DNA of 64,000 nt from Eopsaltria australis (lineage: Eukaryota > Chordata > Aves > Passeriformes > Petroicidae), in contig JAVTVJ010000011.1 of the NCBI GenBank assembly GCA_034509425.1, positions 8,570,001-8,634,000 on the forward strand, in the 5' to 3' direction. The translations under genes were made by a program, and so were the position numbers. Of this stretch, positions 53,528 to 64,000 are shown one piece after another. The notes under the pieces are model-generated. The model saw only the letters and a list, made by a program, of their open reading frames with translations. It was not told the DNA's origin and searched no databases. Position 1 is the first letter of the stretch. Each line of letters opens with the position of its first letter.

Positions 53528-56500
53528 AAAACCATTAAGAATTTATAAATGTAATGAAAGTTTTTACCTCAACCCAATTGAAAACAAGAGGAGTTGTTAT
53601 TTCGAAACCTTTGTTAATGAAGAAAGAATGGGGAGAGAAAAATCATACCATTTAGACCAATGCAATTTCCAAGTACTCAGGGCTACTAAGATTTAAGCCT
53701 AAGAATCTAAATGCATTATTAGGAGGTTGTTGCAACTGCCCTAGCACTGCATGTGGGAAGGGGGGCTAAACAACCAGTTTTACAAAGCAGACGGACTGTG
53801 GTCAGGACTGGCGAGACAAATGTTTGTAAATGATTACATCATGTCTTGAGTGCTAAAATCATGTAAGGACACTAGAAATAATACAGTTCAGTGGCTTTAC
53901 AGTACCCTTGTTCATGTGGCTGCCATGCCCTCAGTCAGAAGGAGACGAAAAAGCAAAAGTATTTAAATATACCCTTACATATGCATACACAACCTTTTAT
54001 GGCCTGTTTGGCTGTTACAAACACAGAAATTGCAAAGTTAAATAGGAGATTATGTAAAGTTTTATGTGTGCCTGCAAAGTTATTACTTTTTTCTATGCTA
54101 CCTGAAAGCAGACAAGCCATGCAACTTCCACTGCTGAAAAACTTGCTGCTCACAGCAGCACAACTTACCAGCAATAATAGAAAAGCAGAGAAACAGTCTG
54201 CTTGCTACATAATAGTCACATATCTGGCAAACTGCATGTACCTGTTACATTGCTGGTTTTGACAGGAGGTGAGTGGATTTGCTATCACAGGTAAATACCA
54301 GCAAACAAAACCTAATTTGCTAAACATTGCACTATAGAGACAGTAGACCCTCAGGTCACTACTGAAAAATGACTTGGCTTAGCAAAAAGAGCACTGATAT
54401 TCCTTGCAGTGCCAAGACTGCCTTCCTCTCCACCTGCTCCTTCCTTTTGCATTCACAGTTGCAGATCTGCTCAAGGTTCTGTGTTTTCTGACTTGTTTTT
54501 TGTGGTTTTTCTTTTCTTTTTTTTTCATTCAGTATTGATCCTTAGCGCAATGATGGGTAACAATATTGGAAAACACAGCCATTATCTCCCTCCATCTTCA
54601 TAACTTACTACACTCCATAGTAAACAAACTGAGTAAACAAGGTCAACCAGAACAAAAGAAGCTGAGAATATTTTCATGGCTTTCATTCGAATGAATTGTC
54701 CACCTGCTTTTTCAATTACAGCATAAAAGTAAATAAATAAGAGAACCACTATGAAGTAAAGTCAAAGAGAAAATTAAGCCAGGCTTTTTCCCTTGTTCTC
54801 AAGAAAGCAGTTTTAATATTCAGAGGCAGTTTTCTAGCATAAACCCACTGTTTAGGTTCCATCATGTTTTCTGATGGAGAGAATTGGGGAGGAGACTGCT
54901 GGTTTGCATTGCAATAAAGAGAACACACAAACAACACAGTATAAAAATTACCAGTATGAGCCAAAGCCCTTTGAGACACTAAGCAAATGCTAAAATTTCA
55001 AACAGCCATACCCAGAGTTAGCAGACACGCAGGGTCAATCTCATTTTTGTATCTCCTGTAACTGCTTCAGACATGAACATACTATACATTACCAAACCCC
55101 AGGAGTTTTTCGAGCTTTACTTGAAAAGCAAGTGGTACATTATGATTTTAAATTCTGAAACCTGCAGGGACTACAAAATAGAGTAAATTAGTTGGCTTGG
55201 TAAAAGAGCCAGGACCTCAGCCCACAGTGATGAAAGAATTTCTCATGATTTCCAAACAACTGGTTCAGCCAGCTAGCAGAGGTATAAAAAAATAAATAGA
55301 TTGATCTGACCCCACCTTTTTAAAATAGATGTAACCTTTCCTAAAGCAGAAATAGTGGGGTGGGGGAGGGAAATAAGGAAAAAAGGAGAAAAAAAATGCA
55401 GAGGGAGAAAAAGTACTTTTGTTTAAACACCAGATAAGGACTCAAGACATCTTACAATTTTTTCAAACCTAAAGAAATTTTAAATGTATATTATTTTAAG
55501 CATCAAAAGAAAAAGAACTGTATTACCATAGATGTTAACAAGATGCAAGGGTGCACAGTAATTGAATGTTCATAAGAGCCTCCTTTACAATTCCAATTTG
55601 AAATTACGATTGTGTTTTCATATTTTACATTTGATCCAGATCCGCCATCTACTTTAAGCTGTCCTACCTTACTTAAGATTGCAGTAACTCTTTATGGTGC
55701 ATATATACATAGGAAAAAAAAATATCTAAGAGGACCATGTTAGTGAGAATGAGACTGATGAGCTGAAGGAAGAAGTCAACAAAATGAGCAAGGAGGTCTA
55801 AGTATATGAGCATGTCAGCAATGCAGCTTTGTGTATTAGATTTTTCACCCCTAAGTAGATTTCTCAAAGAAGTGTTGCTAAAATAACTGAGCATACAGGC
55901 TGACCTACAGAATGTGGCTTTGCCATATAATGATTTAGCCCTACAACAGAGAAAAACTTCTTCCCACTTTCATGCCCAGCAATTTAATTCAAGTGCAATC
56001 TCGGCCACTTCAAGCTTTGGTATTTCTCTCTTCTGCTGCATTTTCTCTGAATGTTACCAATCATCTATGCAATTTCAGCTGCAAAACTATTCTTTGCAGG
56101 GTATTACATGTAATACCTCCTTTTTAAAAACTGAAGCCCTTATCACCTCTATTGTATTTCAAGAACTTTTCATGATCTAATAGAAAATTGAAATATTTCC
56201 TTTTCCCAGTCCAAATATATTTCTCCTTTTTCAAATACCACCATTTTCTTTAGTGCAATGAGATGCAAAATCTTTAAAGGTATTCCTGTAACCCGATTAA
56301 CATTTTTGTAATTGCAAGAATTTCTAGAATTGCCACTAGCTTATGAAACAAAATCAAAATAACATGGAAGAATATTTGCACACAGGCACAGAGAGGTGTC
56401 AGCCATATGACTCCAATATAGCACAGTCAAAGGCTCTCATTATTTTAAAATATTTTGTAAAAATTTTTATGTGTTGCCTTCTAGGGGAAAAAAGGTAAAA

Positions 56501-57778
56501 TAGACATATGATATCACAATGAAAATTTAAAAAATCTGGTTTCTTCTTAATTTGCTTTCTTAACAGAAGAAAGACATTTGCTGGGAAGGCATGCAGGATT
56601 AGATTCTACAATCATACCAGTTAAAATATGCACAGACACATTCACATGAGCACGTGAGCGCACACACACTTTGTTAAAGGACCTTCAGCTGAAGCAACTG
56701 TGATCTAATCTCTGATGAACCAGGAAGCCACTGATTCCAATTTTGGGTTTGGAGCAATTCTGTTACCCACAAGAAAAGTTACACTTGGAATGACTGGGTT
56801 TTTTTTGTCTGTGAAATGGCAAAAGGACCTTTTATTTAAGGCAACATACTGGATATATTTAGAGGCATTTCAAATGAACTGTTTCTGTATCAGAAACTAA
56901 AAGGGTGCAATCTAGCACAAAGCAGTTTCTGTAAGTTCAAACAGGATTTTTTTTTATTGTTATTATGTATACATGCATTAATGATTATTCAGTGCTTCAA
57001 GATATGAACTTCACTGCCCAGGAGGCTGTAATGTTCCAAATATAAACATCAGGCTCCTGCAGTTTTCAAGATCCTATACATTGGCTTGCTCAGCTGAATT
57101 CTTCTGTCACACACAGCATCCATTATATATTAACTACACTTTCTTATTGCAGATGGCTGGTGATAAAACACAGTTAGTAATCCAGTATCTGTGCTTCTCA
57201 AAACATTTTAAAAGAAAAGCCTTATCAACACAGATTCATCCTGACTTAAATGAAAGCAGAAATGGTACTAAAGGCCTCCACAGTGTCTAACCTAGAAGGA
57301 AATAAAACCTCCTACAAACAAACCATTAACAACCAAATATTTTCATTGAAACAAAAAAAAAAAAACCCTTGTTTCAGCAGTTGGTCAGTTGGCTTGTTCA
57401 ACGTATGTTTTCTTTAAAGAGGTGATGAGATTTGGGGCGTGGGGGCGTGTATTCTTTTTATTCCATGACTCATTCAGCATGAATCTCTTCAAGAAAGTGT
57501 TCCAGAAATAAAAAGTGATATTCAGAATAGTAGCATGTGTGCAGATGAACTACTACATTGCAACATTGACTGAAAAAACCCCACTGAAAATTAAAACAGC
57601 CACCATACAAACAGAAATGTTAGGTCATTTTCAGGCAAAAATTATTTGCTTGTTTCCCTTAATGTTATACATAATAATTTCCATGATAATGTATTAATTT
57701 CCTGTCTATTGTGAAACACTGAGAAGAGAGGTTACTTAAAACAGTAATAGGTTCAGGGACGAGGCAGGGAGGGAAGGG

Positions 57779-57800
57779 AAAAAAAAAAAGAAAAAAAAAG
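57779..57800. repeat. A-rich tract
   Basis: Two A runs separated by a G, following a GGGAGGGAAGGG purine stretch. It lies about 150 bp before the GC-rich island. Confidence 0.85.
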
Positions 57801-57939
57801 TACAGTATTTTCCTTTTCTCCTCTCCCTTTTCTTTGTAAATTATATTAGAGGTTTTTTTGGGTTGTGCTTCTTCGTTAAGGGCAAAGTATGGGGGCAGTG
57901 ATTTTTTTTGGTGCTGAGGGTGGAGAATTCGCTTTGCTC

Positions 57940-58410
57940 TCAGTTGCAGCCAGGTTCCCCGAGCCCTCAGGACCCGTGCTCACTGTCCCAGAACTGCACT
58001 AGCACTGCGGCGTTTCGGCCACGCTGTGCGGAGCGGGGCAGGACACACCAGCAGCAGCAGCAGCTCTGCCCCTTCCCCTCGCCAAGGACATGTCCCACCT
58101 GCCCTGATCAGACTGGCCACCCCACCCCCAGGGGCAGCCGTGGGGACACTGGGCCCCAAGACATGACATGCCAGCTCCCATGGCTGCCTGCACCACCAGG
58201 GCCAGGAAGGCACAGTCACGGCGAGGTGGCCAAGCCAAGGCGACAGTGGCCAGTGGGGACTCTTGAGGCAGAGTCCAGCTCTGACCATTAGCCACAGCGG
58301 AGCCCTCACGCTGAGCAGGACTAGGGGAGGCTTCCCCTTATCAGTCTGCAACATCAGCACTGTGGCACTGATGGCCACCCACCATTCCTCCTCTCGGAAC
58401 TGCTGAGAAT
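57940..58410. other. GC-rich island inside ZNF385D intron 1
   Basis: About 470 bp of clearly higher GC than the surrounding AT-rich intron, with sharp edges on both sides. It includes a (CAG)5 run at 58049-58063. I counted roughly 15 CpG in about 380 bp, an observed/expected ratio near 0.4, so it falls short of a strict CpG island. Long open frames occur on both strands (127 codons plus, 132 codons minus), but GC-rich DNA lacks stops, so this is weak evidence of coding. No protein domain was recognised. It lies about 3 kb downstream of exon 1. Candidate explanations are an alternative promoter or exon of ZNF385D, an antisense transcript promoter, or an unrecognised repeat. Confidence 0.6.
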
Positions 58411-61329
58411 GGCCACAAGCTGACTTTTATCTTATGCTAAATTATTAACTTGGCGATAAACACAGGCAAAAGTTGCTCTGAGGTACGTATGTATGTTCTT
58501 AACTGCAAAACGTCTCCGTATGATAACACTTAGCAGAAATTTATTATTTTTCATTGGCTTTTGGCTTACTCTATAAACATACTACATCATTTTGTAGGAT
58601 TTTTATTGCTATTATTACAATTCCATATTCCTATTCAGCTTGAAATGATGAATGCAAAATCAATACAATAAGTAACAAATGTATCCACGGTGACCAAACA
58701 ACAAACTCAAAAGCACAGCACGGTAAGTGAAAATTAGCAGTTCTCAAAACAACTACATCAAAATTCAGTTGCAATGTAAAAGAAATGCTCATGAATTTAG
58801 AAGGGTTACAATGAGTTTAATTATTTGAAGGCTCAGCTCAAATAGTACAATATACATAGTAGGATGTAAGATAAAGGTAGAATACCTTCTTTGAGGCTAC
58901 AGCTTTAAAGAGAGAGAGAAACATGATGACAAATCCTGAATTTAGCAACTTCTCTCCCTGATAGTTAAAAAATTCACTTCACCCATTAACACATGCTCCA
59001 TAACAATAATACTGTCAGAGGGTTAGGTATTACTTTCCGTGGTAATTATTTTTAGTATTTATTTCAACCTTAATGCTGCACATACGCATTCCCACTATGC
59101 CACCTTACATCAGCAGCAATTAGACAAGAAGGCCCAGAAAAGCAAACAAGATGCATACAAAGATACAGGAATGCTTTCTTTTTCTTCCCTTTCTATACTT
59201 ATGTGGCCCAATAGTTGCATGTATGGATTAAAAAAAAACCCAAAATTCCCAAAAAACATTACAGAATTCTTTATTAATATTTAAAGGAAAGTAATTTTTT
59301 TTTTTTAGAAAAAATAAAATTCCAATATTGTCTATGTGATGGCTGTAGCAATCTGAAATTTAAGTAGGTGTGTGATGTACGCAGTCAAGCTTTCATCTGG
59401 CTCTGTGCAATACTGCTTTGTGCAGTAACAGGGACAGGTGAGACTACAGATGTTCTGGCCTCTCAGAGACAGAGCAAGAAAATACCCAGAATAGCAAGAA
59501 AATACCCAGAACAACCACAGGTAAACATTATCCCCCAGCTCATGCTTTCTTATGCAAAAGACAGGAACAAGAACATTCATTTAAAACTTAATAATCAAGG
59601 AAACTTCAGACTGAACACAGCAGATAGAGAACCTGCCTAGCAGAAACTTTCAGCTCTGCTCTCAGAAGTGAAATTTCTTATAAAGCAGGTAGAAAGCACA
59701 ATAGAGTTTTCTCCCTTTAAAAACTTGTGTTGCACCAGAACACAAGTAAGTATATGATACAGCAATTTTTACTTTTTCAAAGTAACACCAAAAAAAGTTT
59801 GATCACCGTTACATGCTTCTGAAAATTATAAGCAGGAAAAAAATTATAAAATTAAATACCGTGCAGCTAACATATACCTAGTATCCTAACTCTATAACTT
59901 CAGGAAACTGCAATTTCTTATCCTGCACGAGAAAAACTGATTGTTAAAAAAAACCCAAAACAATCCATCTTGTGCAATGCTGTTAAAGGTGGAAATATAC
60001 CTGAAAGAAATGAATAGCAAATTAACCTGACTTTGTTTTAACGGTAAAGAGACTTAATCCAAATTACTCAATTCTAAAACCATAATGCTTTTCTATTCTT
60101 CCTCAGTTTTTTGAAAATGTAGTAAAGCTAAAACATTGAAAATCTATCTTAGAAAGCGACGCTGAACAGTTTTGACTACTCAAGCAATTTTCATATTTTT
60201 TTTTCTGCTAGGACAGTTTACATCTAAATCTATCTGCTTTCATAACTGATATATTTCACTGTTAAAGACAAATCACACACACATACACACAGAGTCTTTA
60301 ATTTTATGAAAATACAAAGAAAGTGCTTACCATGGCACAAGACATAATACTTTTTTGACAGGGCTGAGACTATTACAAAAGTTCTTCCCTTAAGGCTTGA
60401 AGTGAACTCCTGATTCAATATTTAATGAAAGTGAGAAAGCTGCTGAATGTCCCAGAAATCCTCCAACTCCCTGCTCTGTGTTCATTCTAAGTGTTATGCA
60501 GCTATAAATTAACAGTGAGACTAGATGAGATTTCAAGCAGTCAAGAATAGCATTTTTCCATCACACCACCAAATTGTCTATTTTATTTTTCTTTGCTCTT
60601 TAACAGCACTAACTTGCAGCACTATATTGCAATCGTACATCCCAGCCCAGCACTGCAGCGCTACATTGCTTAGACATAGCTCTACACTCCAGCATGTTTT
60701 TAGGGTATGCAGCCAGCTCAGCTGTAAGCCTAAGGAAGATTTCCATCAAGCAACAAAACTAAACTCTGCACAAATATTTAACAGCTCCAAGACCCCTAAA
60801 GGCTTAAAATAATATGCATTTTGTGGCATGCTAGGAGCCAACCCCACACCGGTGATCTGTACAATGCAGAGCACTCGGCATTCGCAGCACTGCAAATAAA
60901 ACATTGTTTCGCCTTTGTACCTTTGAATTCTTCAAACTAAAAGCTGAATGAAACACTGAGATTCGCTGTGCCTCCCCAGCACTGACAGTGCACTAGCAGC
61001 TCGTCCATTACATTAAGTTCGGCTAAAACTTCCATGCCTCACAAGCATTTCTCATCCCCTCTCGGCAGATGAAACACAAGTTCATTTAAAACAAACCTAG
61101 CATGAGTTCATCTTATCTAGCTTGTTTTTCAAACCGCTAGAACTACGCAGTAGCCCACTCAAACAGAAAATTTCCCAGACAATGGAATCCTTTCAAACTG
61201 CACAGCCGGCAGGATTCCCCAGTTGTCAGTTTTAGGTGCGTGCCAGCACGAAATGTTCTTGAATCCGAAATCTGTAATAATCACTCCTATTGATAATGTG
61301 AGCAGAAGCAGAATTACATCACGGTTAAC
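58411..61329. other. Unannotated 5' end of intron 1
   Basis: AT-rich sequence between the GC-rich island and exon 1. It holds a short direct tandem repeat: AGCAAGAAAATACCCAGA at 59473-59490 and again at 59493-59510, period 20. It also holds a short imperfect (CA)n near 60273-60291. I see nothing else. CpG becomes more frequent from about 60.8 kb towards exon 1, as is common near a promoter. Confidence 0.6.
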
Positions 61330-61335
61330 ACTTAC
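61330..61335 (-). other. ZNF385D: Splice donor of ZNF385D exon 1 (GTAAGT)
   Basis: On the minus strand TATTTTG is followed by GTAAGTG. It is a near-ideal donor and leaves one base of a split Gly codon, which matches the phase of the exon 2 acceptor. Confidence 0.93.
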
Positions 61336-61357
61336 CAAAATACATTATGTTTCTCAT
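61336..61357 (-). CDS. ZNF385D: ZNF385D coding exon 1 (start codon, residues 1-7 and first base of Gly8)
   Basis: On the minus strand ATGAGAAACATAATGTATTT followed by TG encodes MRNIMYF plus the first base of a Gly codon, then the donor GTAAGT. Human ZNF385D, as I remember it, begins MRNIMYFGGTCQSP, and joining this exon to 32519-32661 gives exactly that. The start is set by an in-frame TGA at 61361-61363, only one codon upstream, so no longer N-terminus is possible in this exon. The start context is weak (T at -3, A at +4). A second in-frame ATG (codon 5) has a purine at -3. The exon is only 22 coding nt long and would be missed by an ORF search; it is recognisable only through homology and phase. 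Confidence 0.95.
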
Positions 61358-61668
61358 TAATCATGCAGTCAGGATCCCACCGCTGTGTATTCAGCATTAG
61401 CTCCTGCACAGGGCTGACATGTAAAACAGAGCTTTTTCATTCTACATTATGTGGAAATTTCCCAGCACGAGAAGCGTGAGAGAGCAGTGTGCCTCCTCAG
61501 GATGAGCGCTTTGCAGGCAGTCTTATCCCTGATACAATCCCTGTCTGATTTAGCGTTTACTCCGGCTGCATGCTGCACTGCCCATTCTTACTGTAATCTG
61601 ACTCCTCCTTCTGATGTCCTTGCTGTGCCTGTGACATCAGGACTAAGAGTACTACAAACAGATCTTTT
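61358..61668 (-). other. ZNF385D: Probable 5'UTR of ZNF385D exon 1
   Basis: This is the sequence directly upstream of the start codon in the same exon. The upstream limit is only an estimate, about 30 bp downstream of a TATA-like box. It contains several upstream ATGs. The last one, at 61362-61364, opens a 35-codon reading frame that overlaps the main start and ends in exon 2 at 32583-32585. No upstream intron signal was obvious, but a further 5' non-coding exon cannot be ruled out. Confidence 0.45.
61632..61639 (-). promoter_or_regulatory. CRE-like octamer (TGATGTCA)
   Basis: On the minus strand TGATGTCA differs from the cAMP-response element TGACGTCA by one base. It lies about 60 bp downstream of the TATA-like box, so it would sit just after the predicted start site. 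Single-site matches like this are common by chance. Confidence 0.25.
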
Positions 61669-61694
61669 CTTTAACGGGCTTGCAACGACATGCT

Positions 61695-61700
61695 CTTATA
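61695..61700 (-). promoter_or_regulatory. ZNF385D: TATA-like box of the ZNF385D promoter
   Basis: The minus strand reads CCAGGATATAAGAGCATG, with TATAAG at these positions. If used, transcription would start near 61665-61672 and give a 5'UTR of about 310 nt. The AT content of the region makes TATA-like words common, so this is tentative. Confidence 0.35.
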
Positions 61701-64000
61701 TCCTGGTTAACCTAACTCTGGTTTGGACAAAAAAAAATAAGCCCTTCTAAAATTGTACGGGCTTTTTTTTTTTTTTTTCTTGGCAGTAAACGCATTTAGT
61801 GACATAACGTGCTCAATTACATAATAGATGGGAAAGACAAAGCGTATATTGTTAGTGTATTTTTATTTGAAGGGCAGGCTCCAGGAGAATCTTTGAGTGC
61901 CTCAATACCCCAGCTTCAATAGAAGACAAAGATGCCTGGAACTTTGCGAGATCATGTACCCTTAAGACTTTTTTTTTTTAATCAATAGTTCCACTTCAAT
62001 AAACAATTTCAATCCAAATGTTGGATAAAGACAAGTCTGTTTCTATTTTTAAAAAGCAACTGGAAAATAGGTAGTTCAATTTCAATACAGCTCAACTGAT
62101 TTTTTAAACTACAATTTCTTCGCCTGAATAACAAGGCATGAGGACAGGAGACATACGACAACGAGGATCGGTAATGGAGTTTACAACCTTTCACCCTCCA
62201 GGTCTCTAGCTGCTTTCTGGCCCAGGTTGATAAGTCATTAGCAGCTGGTAGGTATTTTATTGTTCTGTGGCAAATGGAGCGGTCCTAAGTTTGTTGTAAA
62301 CAGGTCCCCACACAATACCTGCTGCTATACAAACTAGTAGCAGCTTCAGAGGAAGAAAGACCAAAGAAACACTGAAATACTCTCCACCATGTACATGTAG
62401 TGCCTCGGGATGGACCCGATATACACCAGTGCTGCAGCATGGTGAAGACAATGTGGTCTGTATTTATGCACATATGTCTCTTCTCTGAATCAATAGAGGA
62501 CATTGGTTTCCTGCTGTCAGTCTGGCATGTATCAGTGATAATACACTTATACTAAATAAAGGTAAAAATAATGGACAGTATGCTGAAGCGTTTATTTCAT
62601 TATAATAGGATCTAATGGGATGAATGCTTTCATTCTACAGGAAAGAGGATGACAGGTATAATTCATTTAAAGCTCCACTTATTTGTAAAACCACGACACA
62701 ATAAGTACTATTTCATGAGGTCCAATCACTTTGGGAGAAATTATCGCAGCAGCACAGCAGCCAAAGAACGCTCCAGTTGTGGCAGCAGAGGTAAGAGCCC
62801 TGGTGTACAGTGCCCCTATGCATCTCTCAGCAAGAGTCCTCTGCAGCATTGCCCTCATGAGGTTTCGTGCTACCTGCATGAATGTTACTGAGATTAAACA
62901 CTGATGGGGAACTGGGGCACCAATTTCAGTCCTGCCCCTCACCGGCAGTCCCACAGATATTAATTTCTGATACTTAGCCTTTCTCAGTGCCCTTTCTTAT
63001 TTCAACTGCCCTAGGAAGAGGCAAGTCCTGAAATGAGAGATCCATGGTACACAAACTCCAAAACAAGCTTTGCTTCACAACTAAAAAGCACACAATGCAG
63101 GAGTGCACTCTGTGACCACCGTGCACAAGGGAGGAAGATCAAAACTTCTTGTGTGAGTCAAACTGACCAACAACGTAAATTGAGCAAATCTTAAATCACA
63201 GTGAAGAAATGCTAAAAGCCCCTGGAGAAAAAAAAAAGAAGCTGTCTAGAAATCATGGCCTATGTTTCAACTACACAGTGTGGACAGCAAGTAACAGAAG
63301 GTATTCACGGCACATTCCTTTCCTTTATTTCATCATTACAATGCTCATTCACTTCTACAATAAAGGAAAGGACACCTCGCTATAGGGGGAAATACCATCC
63401 TCAAAGACTGGTTTAAAATAGCTCAGCTGAACCACTCTAATGTTCTTTGAGCAGTAGGTATAAGCTACTATCAGGAGCCTTCTGCAGCACAAGCATTCCC
63501 TCCTCTCCCTTCACGGAGGGTAAAAGCTCAGAGAATCAATTCTCTGTGAAATCCTTCAGCTCCTTTTCCAGCTCTGAAGTGCTTTTGCAGAGGCACTGCG
63601 TGACGTCCTTTAAGACAGTCTGCACCCAGGCGCAGCATTTGCCTGTTAAGCTGCGTTTACCCTATCACAGAAAAAAAGGCTTGGGGTTATTCTACCAGGA
63701 GTCAAACCCTGCAAGATGTAGGCTAACTCTGGTCTCTGTGTTCCACCAAGCCAATATGCCTGCTGATTCATGCCATCAGCTGCTCATCTGAGAGCCTGGG
63801 GACAGAAGGCTCATGTCTGTGTAGATGTGCTATTAATGCTCAGGCAAGACCATGATGCCTTTAGAGACCCCTTCTTGAAATGGCTGTTGTGTTACAATAC
63901 TGGTACCAATCCAGTGGTGTCTGACGGCAGGTCAGATCCTCAGGAAATGTAAACACCTGACATGTTCTCCACTACTTGGTTCTGAATGTTACCTCCAATT
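61701..64000. other. 5' flank of ZNF385D
   Basis: Sequence upstream of the proposed promoter. It begins with a T-rich run at 61763-61778 (plus strand). I see no other gene, transposon or RNA gene here. A 114-codon open frame at 63447-63791 on the plus strand has no recognisable domain. More distal alternative first exons of ZNF385D could lie in this flank but cannot be identified by eye. Confidence 0.6.

Larger units (their letters stand above)
32662..61335 (-). other. ZNF385D: Intron 1 of ZNF385D (28,674 bp)
   Basis: The boundaries come from the exon 1 donor GTAAGT at 61330-61335 and the exon 2 acceptor AG at 32662-32663. It is a phase 1 intron that splits a Gly codon (G|GT). The content is AT-rich intronic DNA with one CR1 fragment, one MIR-like relic, simple repeats and a GC-rich island, all listed separately. 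I found no second gene inside it on either strand. The longest remaining open frames (about 90-130 codons) show no recognisable domain. Confidence 0.9.

Overview
This 64 kb window looks like one piece of a bird nuclear genome. It is AT-rich, has low repeat density, carries simple-sequence tracts, and its recognisable transposons are CR1 LINEs of the avian type, with an ATTCTATG-like 3' terminus. Nothing in it resembles bacterial gene organisation: there are no operons, no dense open reading frames, and no tRNA, rRNA or CRISPR array that I could see. The species cannot be fixed from the sequence.

The one gene I can support is ZNF385D (zinc finger protein 385D), on the minus strand. Its first coding exon (61336-61357, MRNIMYF plus the first base of a Gly codon, donor GTAAGT) and its second coding exon (32519-32661, 143 nt, acceptor TAG, donor GTAAGT) join in phase. 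Together they encode the first 55 residues, which agree with the human ZNF385D N-terminus as I remember it. Only about 165 of the 64,000 bases are therefore demonstrably coding. The remaining exons, including all zinc fingers, must lie beyond coordinate 1.

Layout from high to low coordinates, which is the direction of transcription: about 61.7-64 kb is 5' flank. About 61.36-61.70 kb is a candidate 5'UTR and promoter, with a TATA-like box and a CRE-like octamer. Intron 1 spans 28,674 bp (32662-61335). It holds a GC-rich island at about 57.95-58.4 kb, a CR1 fragment at about 41.3 kb, a MIR-like SINE relic at about 40.8 kb, several microsatellites, and a (TG)15 tract on the sense strand 64 nt before the exon 2 acceptor. 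Positions 1-32518 are the start of intron 2. It holds a CR1-in-CR1 nested insertion at 23.98-25.73 kb, a possible second MIR-like relic at about 5.2 kb, a perfect 15-bp-arm hairpin at 19.1 kb and a (GT)n microsatellite at 20.0 kb.

I found no undescribed system. The points most worth checking are the two ZNF385D exons, an overlapping upstream ORF that starts 7 nt before the ZNF385D start codon, the UG repeat beside the exon 2 acceptor, the nested CR1 with filler DNA at its 5' junction, and the intronic GC-rich island.
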